Positions 45,641 to 58,124 of a stretch of DNA of 64,000 nt are shown one piece after another. The stretch's first letter is position 1. Each line of letters starts with the position of its first letter. The stretch covers positions 23,760,753 through 23,824,752 of the forward strand of contig NC_068349.1 in the NCBI RefSeq assembly GCF_014633365.1. Reading direction: 5' to 3'. This DNA is from Diospyros lotus. Its lineage: Eukaryota; Streptophyta; Magnoliopsida; Ericales; Ebenaceae. Position numbers and translations under genes: made by a program. Under the pieces are notes generated by a model. The model saw nothing but the letters and a program-made list of their open reading frames with translations. It was not told the DNA's origin and did no database searches.

Positions 45641-47020
45641 ATTATTATTACAATTCTAATGACTATTTTTATTATTATATAAGAATTTATTTTGTACTTA
45701 TTAATTTTAGCAAGAGAGATACTAATAATAAAAATATTATTACATTAATTTAGTAGAAAACAAGATATATACAAAAAAACGATCATCGACATTCATTATG
45801 TATTGAATACAATCATCATAAGAGCTTCTATACTCTCCACAATCATAAAAAATGAGAAAAAAAAAATTATGAGTTTCATATTATTCTAATTTCTCTCTAA
45901 TAAAAAAATAAAAATAAAAAAATTATTACAAGTATAGCTAGAATCCACGTATTATTCACAACTAATACCAAGAGTTTCCTGCTCGACTTGTATCTTCAAA
46001 TACCTACAAATTGCAAAGAAACAAAATCATATTACTCGTCATTCTCCAACATTGTATGATGATCTAAACATAAATCTCATAAGTCATAATGTAATCAAAT
46101 ATAAAAGCAAAAACAAAATAGGCTTCAATTCAAAAGCTAATATTTAACGACTTATAATGCATCAGTTCTAAGAATAGAGATGTATGTTTATTTGTTGCTA
46201 TATGGTTTCACTGAACATATAGATCATGTCATCATAGTACCAATCTCATGGGATTATTGTAGATCTTCAAACTTGAATCTTCAAGAAAGCATCAACATTC
46301 AACAAGTTCATGCTTTACTACTTATCTTCAATGTTGAATCTTCAAGAAAGCATCAACATTCAATCAACATTTAGTTGTTGTTATCACTTGCTGAAAATAA
46401 ATTGATGCTCAAATGGTTTACTTACAAATCTAGTAAATAACTCTTTAATTTTCTTTGATCTAGAAAAATTACATCAACAAGACACAAGGAAAGCCAACAC
46501 ATATAGAAGCCCTTTAAATCTAAATATCAACAATCATAATCTTGAGACTTCCTTTCTCTATCACCTAACCATGAGCCTGAACACGCAAGTAGTATACACA
46601 ATCTCATCCTGTTTTGTGACACAAAGCTACTGCTCATCAAGCATCAACATGTTCTTAACAAAGGAGCTACAATCTTGTTGGAAGTCATTGTCTATATAAT
46701 GTAGTTCACCTAAAAAAACAAATGCAATGCAATCATTAGAAGTTTAACAATTTAGAGAAATTGGAAGCTGCATAATATTTACCTGAACTAGCACCATTTA
46801 TATCTTTTCTTGGCTTTAATTGTTTTAATCCTTGTACTTGTCCCTTAGCCAATGCACCTAGGGCTATAAACTTGTTTGTCTCGGATGGCAACCCTTTTCC
46901 AGCTTTGATCTTTTGCATCTTTTACTTAAACCTGGAATAGGACAAAAAAAATACACTTTGATTTAAAAATAATACACAGAACAGATTAAAGTGACAAAAA
47001 GAAAAAGATTTTAAAGGATA

Positions 47021-47024
<4 letters not shown>

Positions 47025-47066
<42 letters not shown>
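47025..47066. repeat. CA/TA microsatellite inside the CACTA element
   Basis: About 13 CA units are followed by 8 TA units. It lies between the two short coding remnants of the element. Confidence 0.9.
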
Positions 47067-47189
47067 ATAGCTTACCTTTATGAAAGACAAAATGAATTTT
47101 CTAACATCTTATTTTTCTTTTCTTTCTTTTAGTTGCCACTTCAATCGCCATTGGCTCCACATTTTCCCTTGCCCAATTGATTTCATTGT

Positions 47190-47440
47190 CTATTGTAGTT
47201 GAAATGGGATTTGCCTCTTTATAATTGAATGATTCCCCTTGTTGATATGCTCACTAACATTATCCATCTCATCACAACTGTCATCCATTTGTAAAGGCAA
47301 GTCATAAGAATCACGTGGTTGTGTTTTCACAACAACCTGCCAACCTTTGTTGATAGTGTCAATGGCATAAAACACTTGGAATGCTTGGTATGCCAAGACA
47401 AAAACATAATGAGTTTTCACAGTAATGAATGACAGTAAAC
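47190..47440 (-). pseudogene. Remnant of TNP2-type CACTA transposase, C-terminal region
   Basis: The minus-strand frame contains VLAYQAFQVFYAIDT, GWQVVVKTQPRDSYDLP and a run of acidic residues. This resembles the conserved tail of plant TNP2 transposases (typically F-LASQA-QVFY, then W-VV--QPRD-YD-P). The DDE catalytic region is absent. A short frame at 46,736-46,918 on the same strand may be another remnant but I do not recognise it. Confidence 0.6.
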
Positions 47441-49679
47441 TGAGAGTTCCAACATCAAACAAAAACATAATGAGTTTCATATCAATAAGAATCAAATATG
47501 TATATAATTATAATTCAAATCTGCCAACAATCTAAAAAAACAGTGTTTTCACAGCCAAGTAACAATGTTTTCACAACCATTAATAAATGATAGTAATAAT
47601 AGAAACCATGGTAAACAAATCAACCATTAGCTAACGTCTTAAGAGGACATTATACCATTACAACCATTTAGAGCCAACTAACAAGTACCATGGTAAACTC
47701 AAGGTTTATTCCCTAGTGCAATATAACTAGGGAATAACCATTATATCAATTTTGCTCTTAAACACAGTCTTGAGTGAAGAAAAAAATAACTTTATGCACC
47801 TAAACAGTCCTAGTGCAATATAACTTTATGCACCTAAACAGTCCGAGTGAAGAAAAATAGATTGATTTAATTAAAAAAATCTTATCTAGTTAGGGCTAAA
47901 AAAGTTACATTCACATGTACAGAAAACATGAATAAATAACCAAATACAACACAAAATTTAACATGCACGGTTAGATCTAAATATTTAGGTTTACTATCAT
48001 CCATAACAATGAAATAATTTTCTTGGTAGGTTTGCATGAAAAAATTATAAAATTCTCCAGCACACATTCCAAATTTAAATAGCAATTAGTCTCGCGTATT
48101 GAAAAATTTAGTTATTATTGGATTAAAAGAGCATGTTTAAAACAGACAAGTGCAACACTTTGATGACATCATCTTACAAATTTTAGATGCAAGTCTCTTT
48201 GGAGACATTGCCTTGCAGGATTGAGATGCTTAATCTAATTGATACTAAAAACGTACCAAATTAACATTTTCTACTTTTGTCATCAAAATAGTGAACAAAA
48301 TCTAACAAGTCAAAATTAATGTCCTACCAAACGTACCATAATAATTGCAGAGCAAAAGAATAAACATAAAAATCAAACTCTTAATAGCAATTTACTTGAT
48401 AAATTTGGCTTAGGGTTTGTTTGTTATTCTTGATGTTTTGTGTTATATCATAACTTATTGTTTATTATTTGATTAATATTTTTTTATTGTTGCATTGTAA
48501 ATTTATTATTAAATAAACAAAAAAGCACTAAAATATCAAATAACTATTTTAAAAAGTGACATAATTATGAAAAGAAATAATAGTTATAAAAGTAAATTAT
48601 TAATGTTTGTGAGCCGCAACGTTATATTTTACCAAACACCATTTTTTTTTAAAAAAATCATAAAAAAAAAAAAAACCGTTGCTCTTAAAGAATACAACAC
48701 AAACAACAGTAAAATTTTTTGAAAGTGAGATTGCATCATTACCGTTAAAAGGGTAAAAGTGTGGGAGAGGGGGAGTTTGGGTTCGTCTAGCTTCGTAACC
48801 GAAGGGTCCAAACCCATCATTCTATCGTGGATCCCATCATTCTAAACCTAAATGTAAACCAACTTCACAAGAAACCCAATCTACAGCATATAATGATTAA
48901 CAGATAATGCTTAATCTACAGCATTCAACAAATAAAATATTTTTCAACCAAATGGAATGAATTTGAGGCAAGATTTTCATAACTTTTAGCTAAAAAAAAC
49001 AATTAAATAGAATACAAAAACATGAAAACTGCAACCATATTGTTGCCATTGTCACGGGTACTAATATAAACATCCTGGTTCTATTGCGAAATAATTTGAT
49101 GATACCCATAAATATTTTGCCAAACAGGTACAGAAGGTAAGATCAAGAAGTAATCTGCAAATGAATGGACACTACATAGTAGCTGAGTCACTTTTGTTTA
49201 AATTCAATCTATAGCTGAGACCTCAAGTTCTGCTAATGTTTCCAGATAAACCAATAGAATAAAGAATACCAAATTCCCATTTACAGTTAACTTGATGGGC
49301 TGCTTGAGCAAAATTGACATGGAAATAGAAGCAACACTATAAAATCTGGTTATTCCTAGGGGTTCCCTCTTGGCTCAATGATTTGTCTCACCACCATGTG
49401 ATCGACATTTGTTTGCTTCGTGGGATATTTTGATTGTAAAAGAAAATAAGTTGCGAAGGAAAAGAGGCACGGCACAATGCAAAGGCATATTGGATTGCAG
49501 TGTCTAATGTATTCTTCATGCTTCAGATCCATTGATTGTTTACAATTCTTTCTGTTCTTTTCTAGTTATATATGGCAAGTGAGGACATTATAGCAAGTGA
49601 GAGCAATTTCTCCGTGTGTTTTTTTTGAGGCCTTTATTCGAACATGTTTAAGACAATTCTTATTTGGCTAGAGTTTCAA

Positions 49680-50060
49680 CTTGCAGAGATTTAACAACTA
49701 TAGAAACACAAATAGATTGATTTCAAAGATTTAAGCACAATTATAGAAACATAAATCTTATACTTGCAGAGATTTAACCACAATTACAGAAACATAAATA
49801 GAGATTTAACCATTGTAAAACAGAGATAGACACTTACAGAATACAGAAACTTAAAGATTTTAGAAACTTACAACAATTGATTTCAGATTGTAATCGACAC
49901 TTATAGAAACTCATAGAAACTGAGATTGATAGATGATAGAAACTTATAGAAACTACCTAGATAGAAACTTACAGAAACTTATAGAAACAGAGAAACTTAT
50001 AGAAATCGATAGAGTTTTAAACAATGATAGAGAAACTTACAGAAACTGAGATCGAGGACT
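49680..50060. repeat. AGAAACTTA-type repeat array in the CACTA element
   Basis: About twenty copies of TAGAAACTTA or ACAGAAACT variants occur in irregular tandem, separate from the CCGTCGTTAT-type arrays. The function is unknown. Confidence 0.7.
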
Positions 50061-50389
50061 TCAACACAAGCAACAACAATATGTAGGTCTTCGATCGCCG
50101 ATGGTATAAAATAAGAGTTCGGAACAACGACGGGAAGAAGAGGAGCATTTTGATTGATGGGAGAGGCGATTTTGGATTGACGGGAGAGGGACTTCGGATT
50201 TGGATTTGATAGCTAGGGATTTGGAATTGATCACAGGAAGAGGCGAGGATTGGGATATAGGAAGAGGCGGGAAGGAAGATTATATATGTTGTTTTCTCAT
50301 AACCTAATGAAGATTATGAAAAAATAATATTAAGTGTAAAAAGAAAAAATAATAAAAAAATATTACCTAATTAGAATTATAGATATATA

Positions 50390-50614
50390 TTTGGAGGGAA
50401 ATATTTTTGTTGATTTTCTAAACACAATAACGACAAAAATTTTAATTAATAGTGAGAAATTTACAAAGCCGTTGTTAAAAAACTAATTTTACACCACATT
50501 TAGCGAGAGTATAAATAATTCCTCGTTATAATCATGAAAATTATGCTTTTAACGATGGGGTATTTATCCTCTCGCTAATTTTCTCTCGTTAAAAGCCTTT
50601 TTTTTTTTGTAGTG
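50390..50614. repeat. Right subterminal repeat array of the CACTA element
   Basis: Degenerate copies of the same CGTTAAAA/AACGA motifs as the left end precede the TTTTGTAGTG terminus. It is shorter and weaker than the left array. Confidence 0.7.
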
Positions 50615-52361
50615 CTCTTTGCTTTCTTTTGAATCCTTTGGCTTTGATGTTTTTCAAGAAAAGCTTGGTTTTGAAAGTCATGTAGAAATGGTTGTAACTC
50701 TCTCATATCCCTTGTTTTATTTCCTTTGTTTCATTTGGGTCTTGAAATAGAGGTTGTAGTACCCTTTTTGAATGAGGGATTATGGTGGAATTGGAGTTGA
50801 TTGGAGTATTGGAAGGTTTGGAAGGGGTTTGAAGGGTTTTGGGGGTGTTTTGTTCGTCATTTTTGGGTTCTGGAGGTTCAACAGTCGACTATGGGGTGTT
50901 GGGAGTTGAATTTGCATGAAGGGTTCTCGGCTACGTCGACTCTGGGCATGTGACAGTCGACTTTGCCTCGAGAGTCGACTCCCGGGTGTCGAAAGTCGAC
51001 TGCCGCTGTAGGCTGCATTGCGTACCCTGTATGGTTTTTACCATAACTCTTTCTATAGATATCCGATTGATGAACCGTTTGAAGATTTGTAAACTAGACT
51101 CGATAGGATTCGTTTTGGTATATAATCCAACCAATTTGGCTAACATTTGAGTAGTCTATTATTGTGAGCTTTGAAGGGTTTGATTCTCCCTTCTGTTTGT
51201 TGTGGAATGAAGCTAGGTTGTTCTGGTAGGTTCTCATAGAGGTTGCTATGGCCAAGATTATGTGTAAATGATCAGTTTATATTTAGTTCATGGTCAGGTA
51301 ATATGCATGCAAGAGTTTGGGATATGCATTGGGGGTTTCACGTGACCGAGTGCTTGTTACACGACCATGATATTTACTTGCTAGTTGTTAAGCACGAGCA
51401 TTTGCATTTGGCATGTGATTTACTAGTTGGGCGAGGCTTGGCGGGATGCTTGGCTTATGAGAGCTTTGTATCTTATCCAGTCTACTATGCCACCCCTTAT
51501 GTGTTACATTTGCATGAGTTTTGGCGCCAGTTTTGAGATACAGCTGTACAGTATCGGGCTTTCCCGAACCGAGTTATTAAGGATGCCTCGGCGTGCCTAG
51601 ATTTTTATTTTGGACGCTTATGCGTGCCAGCGAGTGTGGTCACTCCCACTCGAGTGAGCTTTGGCTCGTAGTTCAGAGACAGTTGTCTTCAGAGTAGTAG
51701 CAGGTTTGTTATTAGGACTTGGGTGCTAATGCATTTCTTATTTGGGCCCCAAGATCCAGTATGTGAGCATTGTTACTTTTCAGTTGATACCTGCTTCATT
51801 TTAAGATTGTACATGGCATGTTATGCATGATTTATAGTTTGTTATGTACTTAAGAGGTAAGTGTACTCTTAGTGCCTATTCTTTGTGCCTTCATTTCTTA
51901 TGAGCTTGCTGAGTCATTTGGACTCACCTTGTTTCTCTTCATTCCAGGTAAAGGCAAGGACCCGGTCATAGGCGAGTCTAGCGGTTCTCGACTTATGGGT
52001 TAGACGGTGTACAGGGCCATGCAGACCTAGCAGTGTCAGCCTAGGGTCTCTTTTATGCATTTTATCGCTTCCGGACTGTATTTTTCTTCAGTTTATTTGG
52101 GTCTGTATGGATTGTATTTATTTTTGTGGCCGGTGTGCCAGTGATGTATGTTATGCATGCCTGGGCTATGTAAGCCTAGAGATCAGCTGTTGTATAGCAG
52201 ATTGAGGTTTTAAAATGCATGCCAAGATAGAAAGTTTCTTTTCTCAGTTTTCTTTTGATATTTATTAGCGGCATGCACGACAGGTCCTTTGAGATCAGGT
52301 TGCCTCTAATTTAGTAGAGCACCCACTCTGGTTCTTTGGGGACCTGGATAAGGGCCTTACA
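50615..52361 (+). mobile_element. LTR family C, left end undefined
   Basis: It ends GGGCCTTACA at 52,361, a plausible LTR end, and has the low-complexity composition of a gypsy LTR. Its left side is cut at the CACTA terminus. It contains an AGTCGAC motif cluster near 50,880-51,005. The frame at 51,243-51,536 (97 residues) has no known domain. Confidence 0.5.
50880..51005. repeat. AGTCGACT motif cluster in LTR C
   Basis: Six copies of the GTCGAC core (for example CAGTCGACT, GAGTCGACT, AAGTCGACT) lie within about 125 bases. It resembles the motif arrays in two other LTRs of this window. Confidence 0.75.
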
Positions 52362-55071
52362 CGGCGCGTGCCTCTCATGCGCAGTCATCCACGCGCCACT
52401 AATAGCCCTAGAGAGTGCAGGCGTGTGTGGGCATGTGAGATGTTGGAAAAAATCCTAGAAATTCCAGAAAAATGTTTTACGGAGGTTCGTGCAAAAAGAT
52501 CTGAAGTTGGGATTTTTGATGTCTCGATTTTAGAGCCAAAGAGCCTCGTTTTGCATGAAAATACAGCATCCGGGTAAGTCCAGTATTTTTCCTTGGAATT
52601 TTAATAGTTTATTATGAATTGTTGTGAAGATAGATTTGAGAAAATACTCTCGATGTATTTATTGGGATTTTTAGAAGGAAAAATGAAGGAAAATGAGGGA
52701 AAAAAAATAAATATAGTTTTGAGATATTTAGTGATAAAATATCATTTTTATGATTGAGGTAATCGAGATGATGTGATTGGTGCAACTTTCAAGAGTTGGC
52801 ACAAAAATTGAGGTGAGGCACACATATTGAGACGATGCACGCTTTTCGAGAAAAGGCAAGTTTATCTCAAAATGTGAGTTTTCCTATCCTACATGATATG
52901 ATTGTTTATTATGCATGATATTTATGAAAGATATGATTGCTTATATATGCATAATATTTACGAAAGATATGATTCATTTTGTCATATTGCATGGAAAATT
53001 GTGATAATTGCATGGCACGATATTATTGTCATGTTGATATTTGTGCAAGGGAATGGGATGTTGCCCCCAGAGTGTAGCCGTAATTCCCCTAGGGCAATGA
53101 TGGAATAATGTTAGGCTTATCCTACAGAGGTTCTGGATTTGCCTAGGATTCCGTGTCGGGCTGGTGGGTCTGGGAAGTTACATTAAGGGCAAATGTTATT
53201 CATGTTATCGCATCATGCATTCATATATATGTTTTGAACCCTCACTAGAAGTTTCATCTTCTAATTGGTTATGCCCTTGGAACATTCCACGTTCCAGTTT
53301 AGGCTTGCAGCTCAGGCAAGGAGTAGGTTGAGATATGACGGCACGTGATGGCGTGGCCGATGGATTCAGTGAGCTGACTCAAATATGTTTTTAGCTGATG
53401 CTTTATTGATAATTGGCCTTCCACATTTTTTAATGATTTGCTGGGGGTTTTGTTTGGAATTCGATACTTAAGGTTAAGTTATGTACCGAGAAAGAAAGAA
53501 AAAAATAATTTATGTATATTTTGGGCCCCAGCATAGTGACATGCTGAAGGATCATACACGAGGAAACAAAGCATGCAACGGAAGCGTTTTAAAATAAAAA
53601 ACGTTCCTCGTATTGATAAGAATCTAGGAGACTTACTTTTGCGGCAGATTACCGGACGGAATGGAGCGATGGGAGCTTCTTCGCGTTGTGGAGACGACGG
53701 CTGTCCTGCTAGCCTTCGGCTTCGTCGCATCAGAACTCAAACGCACCCTTTCGATCTTCCGGAGTATGACTCGAACTCGTGGCCTCTCTTCGGTGAAGAA
53801 GAATGAAAAACGACTTGGATGAAAAAACAACTAAAGAGAGATATATATAGGGAGAACCCTAGGGTTAAAACCCTAGTGGGCCAAACCCTAATGGGCCAAG
53901 ATCTTTTAATTAATTTTCTAATTGGGTTAGCCCAATTAATTAATTAAAACCCTAATGAACTATTATTTTATTCTAGCCCAATTAATTATGGACCATTCTG
54001 AATAAAATAATTCTCTCTCAATGTAATTCATCCAACAAGCCAAATGTATTAAAAAATACATGAGTTACATCGAGCTACCCCGGGGACCAAAAGACAAATT
54101 ATTCACGGCTACTAAAATGACCAAAATATCCCTGCTACCTAGTAGCTATATTTTGTCATTCTAAGTGTTCCAACTATCACCATATGGTAACACTGACCCC
54201 ACGAATAATTTTGCATATGCCATGTCTTTGACCTACTAGTGTAATGACGAAAATACCCCTCTGCGTAATACCCATCATTTAGAAAGGAATAATGTACTAA
54301 CACCTTTCTAAATGACTTCTACCATCCTTAGATCACTAGTCCAATAATCCGTGACTACTCGAATGTACTTGCTTATCACTGGGAGCTACCCAGAAGCACA
54401 CACTCTTAAGTCACGTTCCCAGGGCCCTGGATTATTCGATTATTCTTGGACAATCACAAGTGGGTGAATCACAGAAACTATCTTGTATTAGTCTGTCTTA
54501 GCTAATTAGAAACCATACTCCCAACTCAAAAGGATATTGATCTTTGATAGACCTCACCTACAATGAATCTAAGAATATAGCTCTAGGTTCACTAGACCAC
54601 CAACTAATACTCAAGTATTAGAGTACTCGTCCACGTAGTAGCAGTGATAAACTAGCTCCATGATAATTAGTACTTTGTCATTAGCTTCTATCACAGGTCC
54701 ACTCTACGCATTCCAAATGCGCTTGTACAATTAGAGTAAACGGACTGTTTACTGGCTAAGGCAAGCCATCCTCCATTAGGATCTATTGCACAATGATCTT
54801 ATCATGATAGAATGCCCAGTTCTATCAAAAGATCAAGAGTAATATTTTCTTACTTATTAAGTACCCATGATTCATGCCTAACTGTGAAGAACGACCCATC
54901 ACATGAATCACTTACTTAATAGCATGGACACCTTTCCAACAATTAAATGCAAATAATATATGTGCCATAAACTGAATAAAAGAAACATCATTACCATAAA
55001 TTAAACAAAACGTGTCTTTAGGGCATACATTTCCAACACATGCTTGGTAAGAAAAAAACGAGGTGTTACAA
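52362..55071 (+). mobile_element. LTR family B (copy B2), split by a solo copia LTR
   Basis: The parts are 52,362-53,544 and 55,044-55,071. The 3' end, GAGGTGTTACA, is followed directly by interrupted RNase H codons of element A2. The central part matches 3,203-3,667. The 5' terminus is missing, because the sequence begins CGGCGCGTGCC directly after the end of LTR C. Confidence 0.7.
53545..55038 (-). mobile_element. Solo copia LTR in LTR B2
   Basis: It is 1,494 bp, in element orientation TGTTGGAAATGTATGCCC to ATGATCCTTCA, with an exact TSD, CATGC, at 53540-53544 and 55039-55043. The TGTTGGAAATGT start is typical of plant copia LTRs. A promoter-like region on the minus strand (CCTATATATATCTC near 53,838-53,852) lies beside a cluster of AAACCCTA-like telo-box motifs (about 53,860-53,980). 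No internal sequence remains. Confidence 0.9.
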
Positions 55072-55472
55072 AAAGCCTCAATCAGCAGCCACTCCTGGGC
55101 CATCAACCTGGCCATAATAGTAGGCATAGTCCTGCTCAAAGTGTCAGCCACCACATCGGCCCGCCCCGGGTGATACAAGATGGTGCATTCGTAGTCCTTC
55201 AGGAACTCCATCCATCGTTGCTTCCTTATGTTCAACTTTTTCTGCGAGAACACATACCTTAGACTTTTGTGGTCCGTGAATAAATCGAATGCCTCTCCAT
55301 ATAGGTAGTGCCTCCATATCTTCAAAGCATATACCACCGCTGCCAAATCCAAGTCATGCGTTGGGTAGTTCACTTCGTGCCTCTTCAATTGGCTTGATCC
55401 ATACACTATCACCCGACCATGCTGCATCAATACACAACCCAAACCAACATTCGAGGCATCAGTGTATACAAC

Positions 55473-56466
55473 TGATCGAGACTGTCGAACCGACCAGATT
55501 AGTGTGTGTATGTATTAGGACTGGTTTGCAGCTAGGATGCTCCCCAGGTCGTCTCCCAACGAACTGCCAACGAACTGTCAAAACAAGATTAAACGAGGGG
55601 GCGTTGTGATGAAAACTGAACTTAAAAACGCTCAAGAATGAAACAAATATGAATTCTCGACCAACTAAAACGTAACCCGCTACAAACCCTACCTCCTTAC
55701 CACGGTAATCCCCGTCTCACTTATGAAAATAATCTGTTTGGTTTGATTTTATTCCTCTACAACCGTAAAAGATTAAATCAAAACGAGCAATCGATCATAT
55801 AATTTATAATATACCGTTTCTTTCTAATCAAAGCCTCAACCGAGCACGTCAATTAAACCCATCCAAATATCATGCATGCATTCACACAACCGCGTAAAAG
55901 AAACATACATAAACTTAGAGAAGGAAAAGAAACGAAATCATCAATAAAAACATGAGAATTGAGTTCCAAATCAGATTCGACTACATGATCGAGACTCAAA
56001 CCGGGCAAGGCGTACGGGAATGTAGCATATTACAAGCGAATTAGCCTTCCATAGCTTCTAGGTTGAAACCCGAGAATCCTCCCAAAATCGGCCACCCTTA
56101 ATGCCTCTTTGCTAGCTCTTATTTATAGGGTTTTGGAAAAGAAAAACCTAGGCTAAATGGGCTTAGGGTTTTTAATACAAATGGCCCATAATTTAATTAA
56201 TTAAAAAGGGCCCAATGGATTCTAAATTTGCCCATAACCCATAATGAAGTATGGCTGGCTCTCAAACTCGATGTCCGTCCACCTTGCGAAGCCACTTGTG
56301 CCTCTATCAAAATAGCTCAAATCTGCGGCCCAAATCTGCCAAATAAGAATAAAATAGTGTGACGCCCAATAAAATAAAATAAACACAAGACAAATGAAAT
56401 AACCTAAATAGAGTGCAATGAAGATGGAATAAGAGGGATAAATAATATAAAATATGCGCGCCATCA
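55473..56466 (-). mobile_element. Solo LTR of an Athila-related family in A2 RNase H
   Basis: It is 994 bp, on the plus strand from TGATCGAGACTG to GCGCGCCATCA, with an exact TSD, ACAAC, at 55468-55472 and 56467-56471. Phrases such as GGTCGTCTCCCAACGAACT and CTCAACCGAGCAC are shared with the Athila-type LTR at 1,836-3,202, but it is about 370 bp shorter and clearly diverged, so it belongs to a sister subfamily. Confidence 0.9.
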
Positions 56467-57610
56467 ACAACATATCCACCGGGCCCACTAGGCATTTCCA
56501 GAATAGGTGCCGAGGTCAGTCTGCCCTTGAGCTCTTGAAAGCTTTCCTCGCACTTGACAGTCCATTCAAACTTGACTTCCTTTCGTATGAGCTTCATCAT
56601 AGGTGCAGCTATCTTCGAAAACCCTTCCACAAATCTTCGATAATAGCTTGCCAATCCCAAAAAGCTTCGCACTTCAATCACACACGTTGGCTGCTTTCAT
56701 CTCTAAATAGCTTCAATCTTGGTCGAATCCACTGAGATTCCTTCGGCCGAGATTACATGACCAAGAAACGCAACTTGGGATAGCCAGAACTCGCACTTTG
56801 AGAACTTGGCATACAATTGGTGTTTCCTGAGAGTTCCTAGCACTATTCTCAAGTGCTCCTCATGCTCATTCTCATTCGAAGAATACACTAATATATTATC
56901 TATGAAAACGATCACAAACCGATCCAAGTAGGGCTTGAACACCCTATTCATAAGATCCATAAACGTTGCTGGAGTGTTAGTTAATCCGAATGGCATTACA
57001 AAATACTCAAATTGGCCATACCTCCACCGAAATGCCGTCTTCGGAACATCATCTGATTTAATTCTCAGCTGATAATATTCGGATCTCAAATCAATCTTTG
57101 AGAACACCTTCGCTCCCTATAGTTGATTAAACAACTCGTCTATCCTTGGGAGCAGATACTTGTTCTTTATAGTAGCCTTATTTAACTGACGGTAGTCAAT
57201 GCACATCCTTAGACGCTCGTCTTTCTTCTTTACAAATAGCACTGGTGCGCCCCATGGCGACGTGCTTGGCCTAATAAACCCTTTATTGGTAAATTCCTAT
57301 AGCTGACTCTTCAATTCTTTCATCTTCACCAGAGCCATTCGGTATGGCAAAATTGATATTGGCTGGGTTCCTGGCACTAACTCAATTGAGAACTCAATTT
57401 CTCGAGGTGGAGGTAGTCCTGGCAATTATTCTAGAAACACGTCCTCATATTCTTGTACCACTTGCACCTTATTGAGCTTCGGTACCTCTCTTTCTTCTAA
57501 CTGAGCATAAGTGTAATACCCCGAGAGCCCAGAGAAGTTAGTATATATCGAGGATAGTGTAAGAAAGGAAACAACACCAGCTGGATACCTTTGGGGCTGA
57601 ATGTTGGCAA

Positions 57611-57687
57611 AGAACTCCCAAGTTAAGCGTGCTTGACCTAGAGTAATCCAGGGATGGGTGACCCCCTTGGGAAGGTCGTGTAGGCCC
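57611..57687 (+). promoter_or_regulatory. 5S rRNA-like Pol III promoter segment in the left TRIM LTR
   Basis: The A box AAGTTAAGCGTGCTT and the C-box core GGATGGGTGACC match plant 5S rRNA genes; the intermediate element (ACCTAGAG) is changed. In Cassandra this region can drive RNA polymerase III. Activity here is inferred. Confidence 0.8.
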
Positions 57688-57739
57688 ATTAGGATAAGTT
57701 GTTCCGGATCTTCCTATCCCTCGATCGGGTCGTTACAAA

Positions 57740-57752
57740 TGGTATCAGAGTC
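57740..57752 (+). other. Primer-binding site of the TRIM
   Basis: TGGTATCAGAGTC, two bases after the left LTR, matches the complement of initiator tRNA-Met over its first eleven bases. Confidence 0.85.
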
Positions 57753-57935
57753 GACCCCCGAGCCTCTGAGCGCGGTGGTGGGGCAAACCTCAGCGAGGAG
57801 GCTGAGTCCCGAGGGGGGCGTGAGGCCCTTATGGGGGTGCGTGTAGGCACCTTAGGCGAATCCCACATCGGCCATGCAAGGGGGGAGAGATCTGGGATCG
57901 GTTGTAAGGTCGCATGACGGGGACGTCATGTGCTT

Positions 57936-57948
57936 AAGGGGGGGAAAA
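57936..57948 (+). other. Polypurine tract of the TRIM
   Basis: AAGGGGGGGAAAA lies directly before the right LTR, as needed for plus-strand priming. Confidence 0.85.
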
Positions 57949-58047
57949 TGTAATACCCCGAGAGCCCAGAGAAGTTAGTATATATCGAGGATAGTGTAAG
58001 AAAGGAAACAACACCAGCTGGATACCTTTTGGGCTGAATGTTGGCAA

Positions 58048-58124
58048 AGAACTCCCAAGTTAAGCGTGCTTGACCTGGAGTAATCCAGGGATGGGCGACC
58101 CCCCTGGGAAGTTCGTGTAGGCCC
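58048..58124 (+). promoter_or_regulatory. 5S rRNA-like segment in the right TRIM LTR
   Basis: This is the same segment as in the left LTR, with the A box intact but the C-box core changed to GGATGGGCGACC. Four of the five LTR differences fall in this segment. Confidence 0.8.

Larger units (their letters stand above)
45112..50614 (-). mobile_element. Degenerate CACTA (En/Spm) DNA transposon
   Basis: The 5.5-kb element begins CACTACAAAAAAA and ends TTTTTTTGTAGTG, the terminal inverted repeats of plant CACTA elements. Subterminal arrays of AACGACGG/CCGTCGTTAT-type motifs lie inside both ends. A short piece of TNP2-type transposase remains near 47,190-47,440 on the minus strand; nearly all other coding capacity is lost. 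The 3-bp flanks, AAT and CTC, do not match, so no TSD is seen. Confidence 0.85.

Noticed and set aside
47882..48085. 67-residue frame inside the CACTA element
   Set aside because: It is A/T-rich, has no similarity to transposase motifs and is probably chance.
51243..51536. 97-residue frame as a possible small gene
   Set aside because: It has no domain, lies in LTR C and shows no promoter or splice context.
53860..53980. Interstitial telomere repeat
   Set aside because: The AAACCCTA-like motifs are few, not tandem, and fit telo-box motifs in an LTR promoter.
57611..57687. Functional 5S rRNA gene
   Set aside because: Only the 3' part of 5S is represented, with changes in the intermediate element, and it lies inside paired LTRs of a TRIM.
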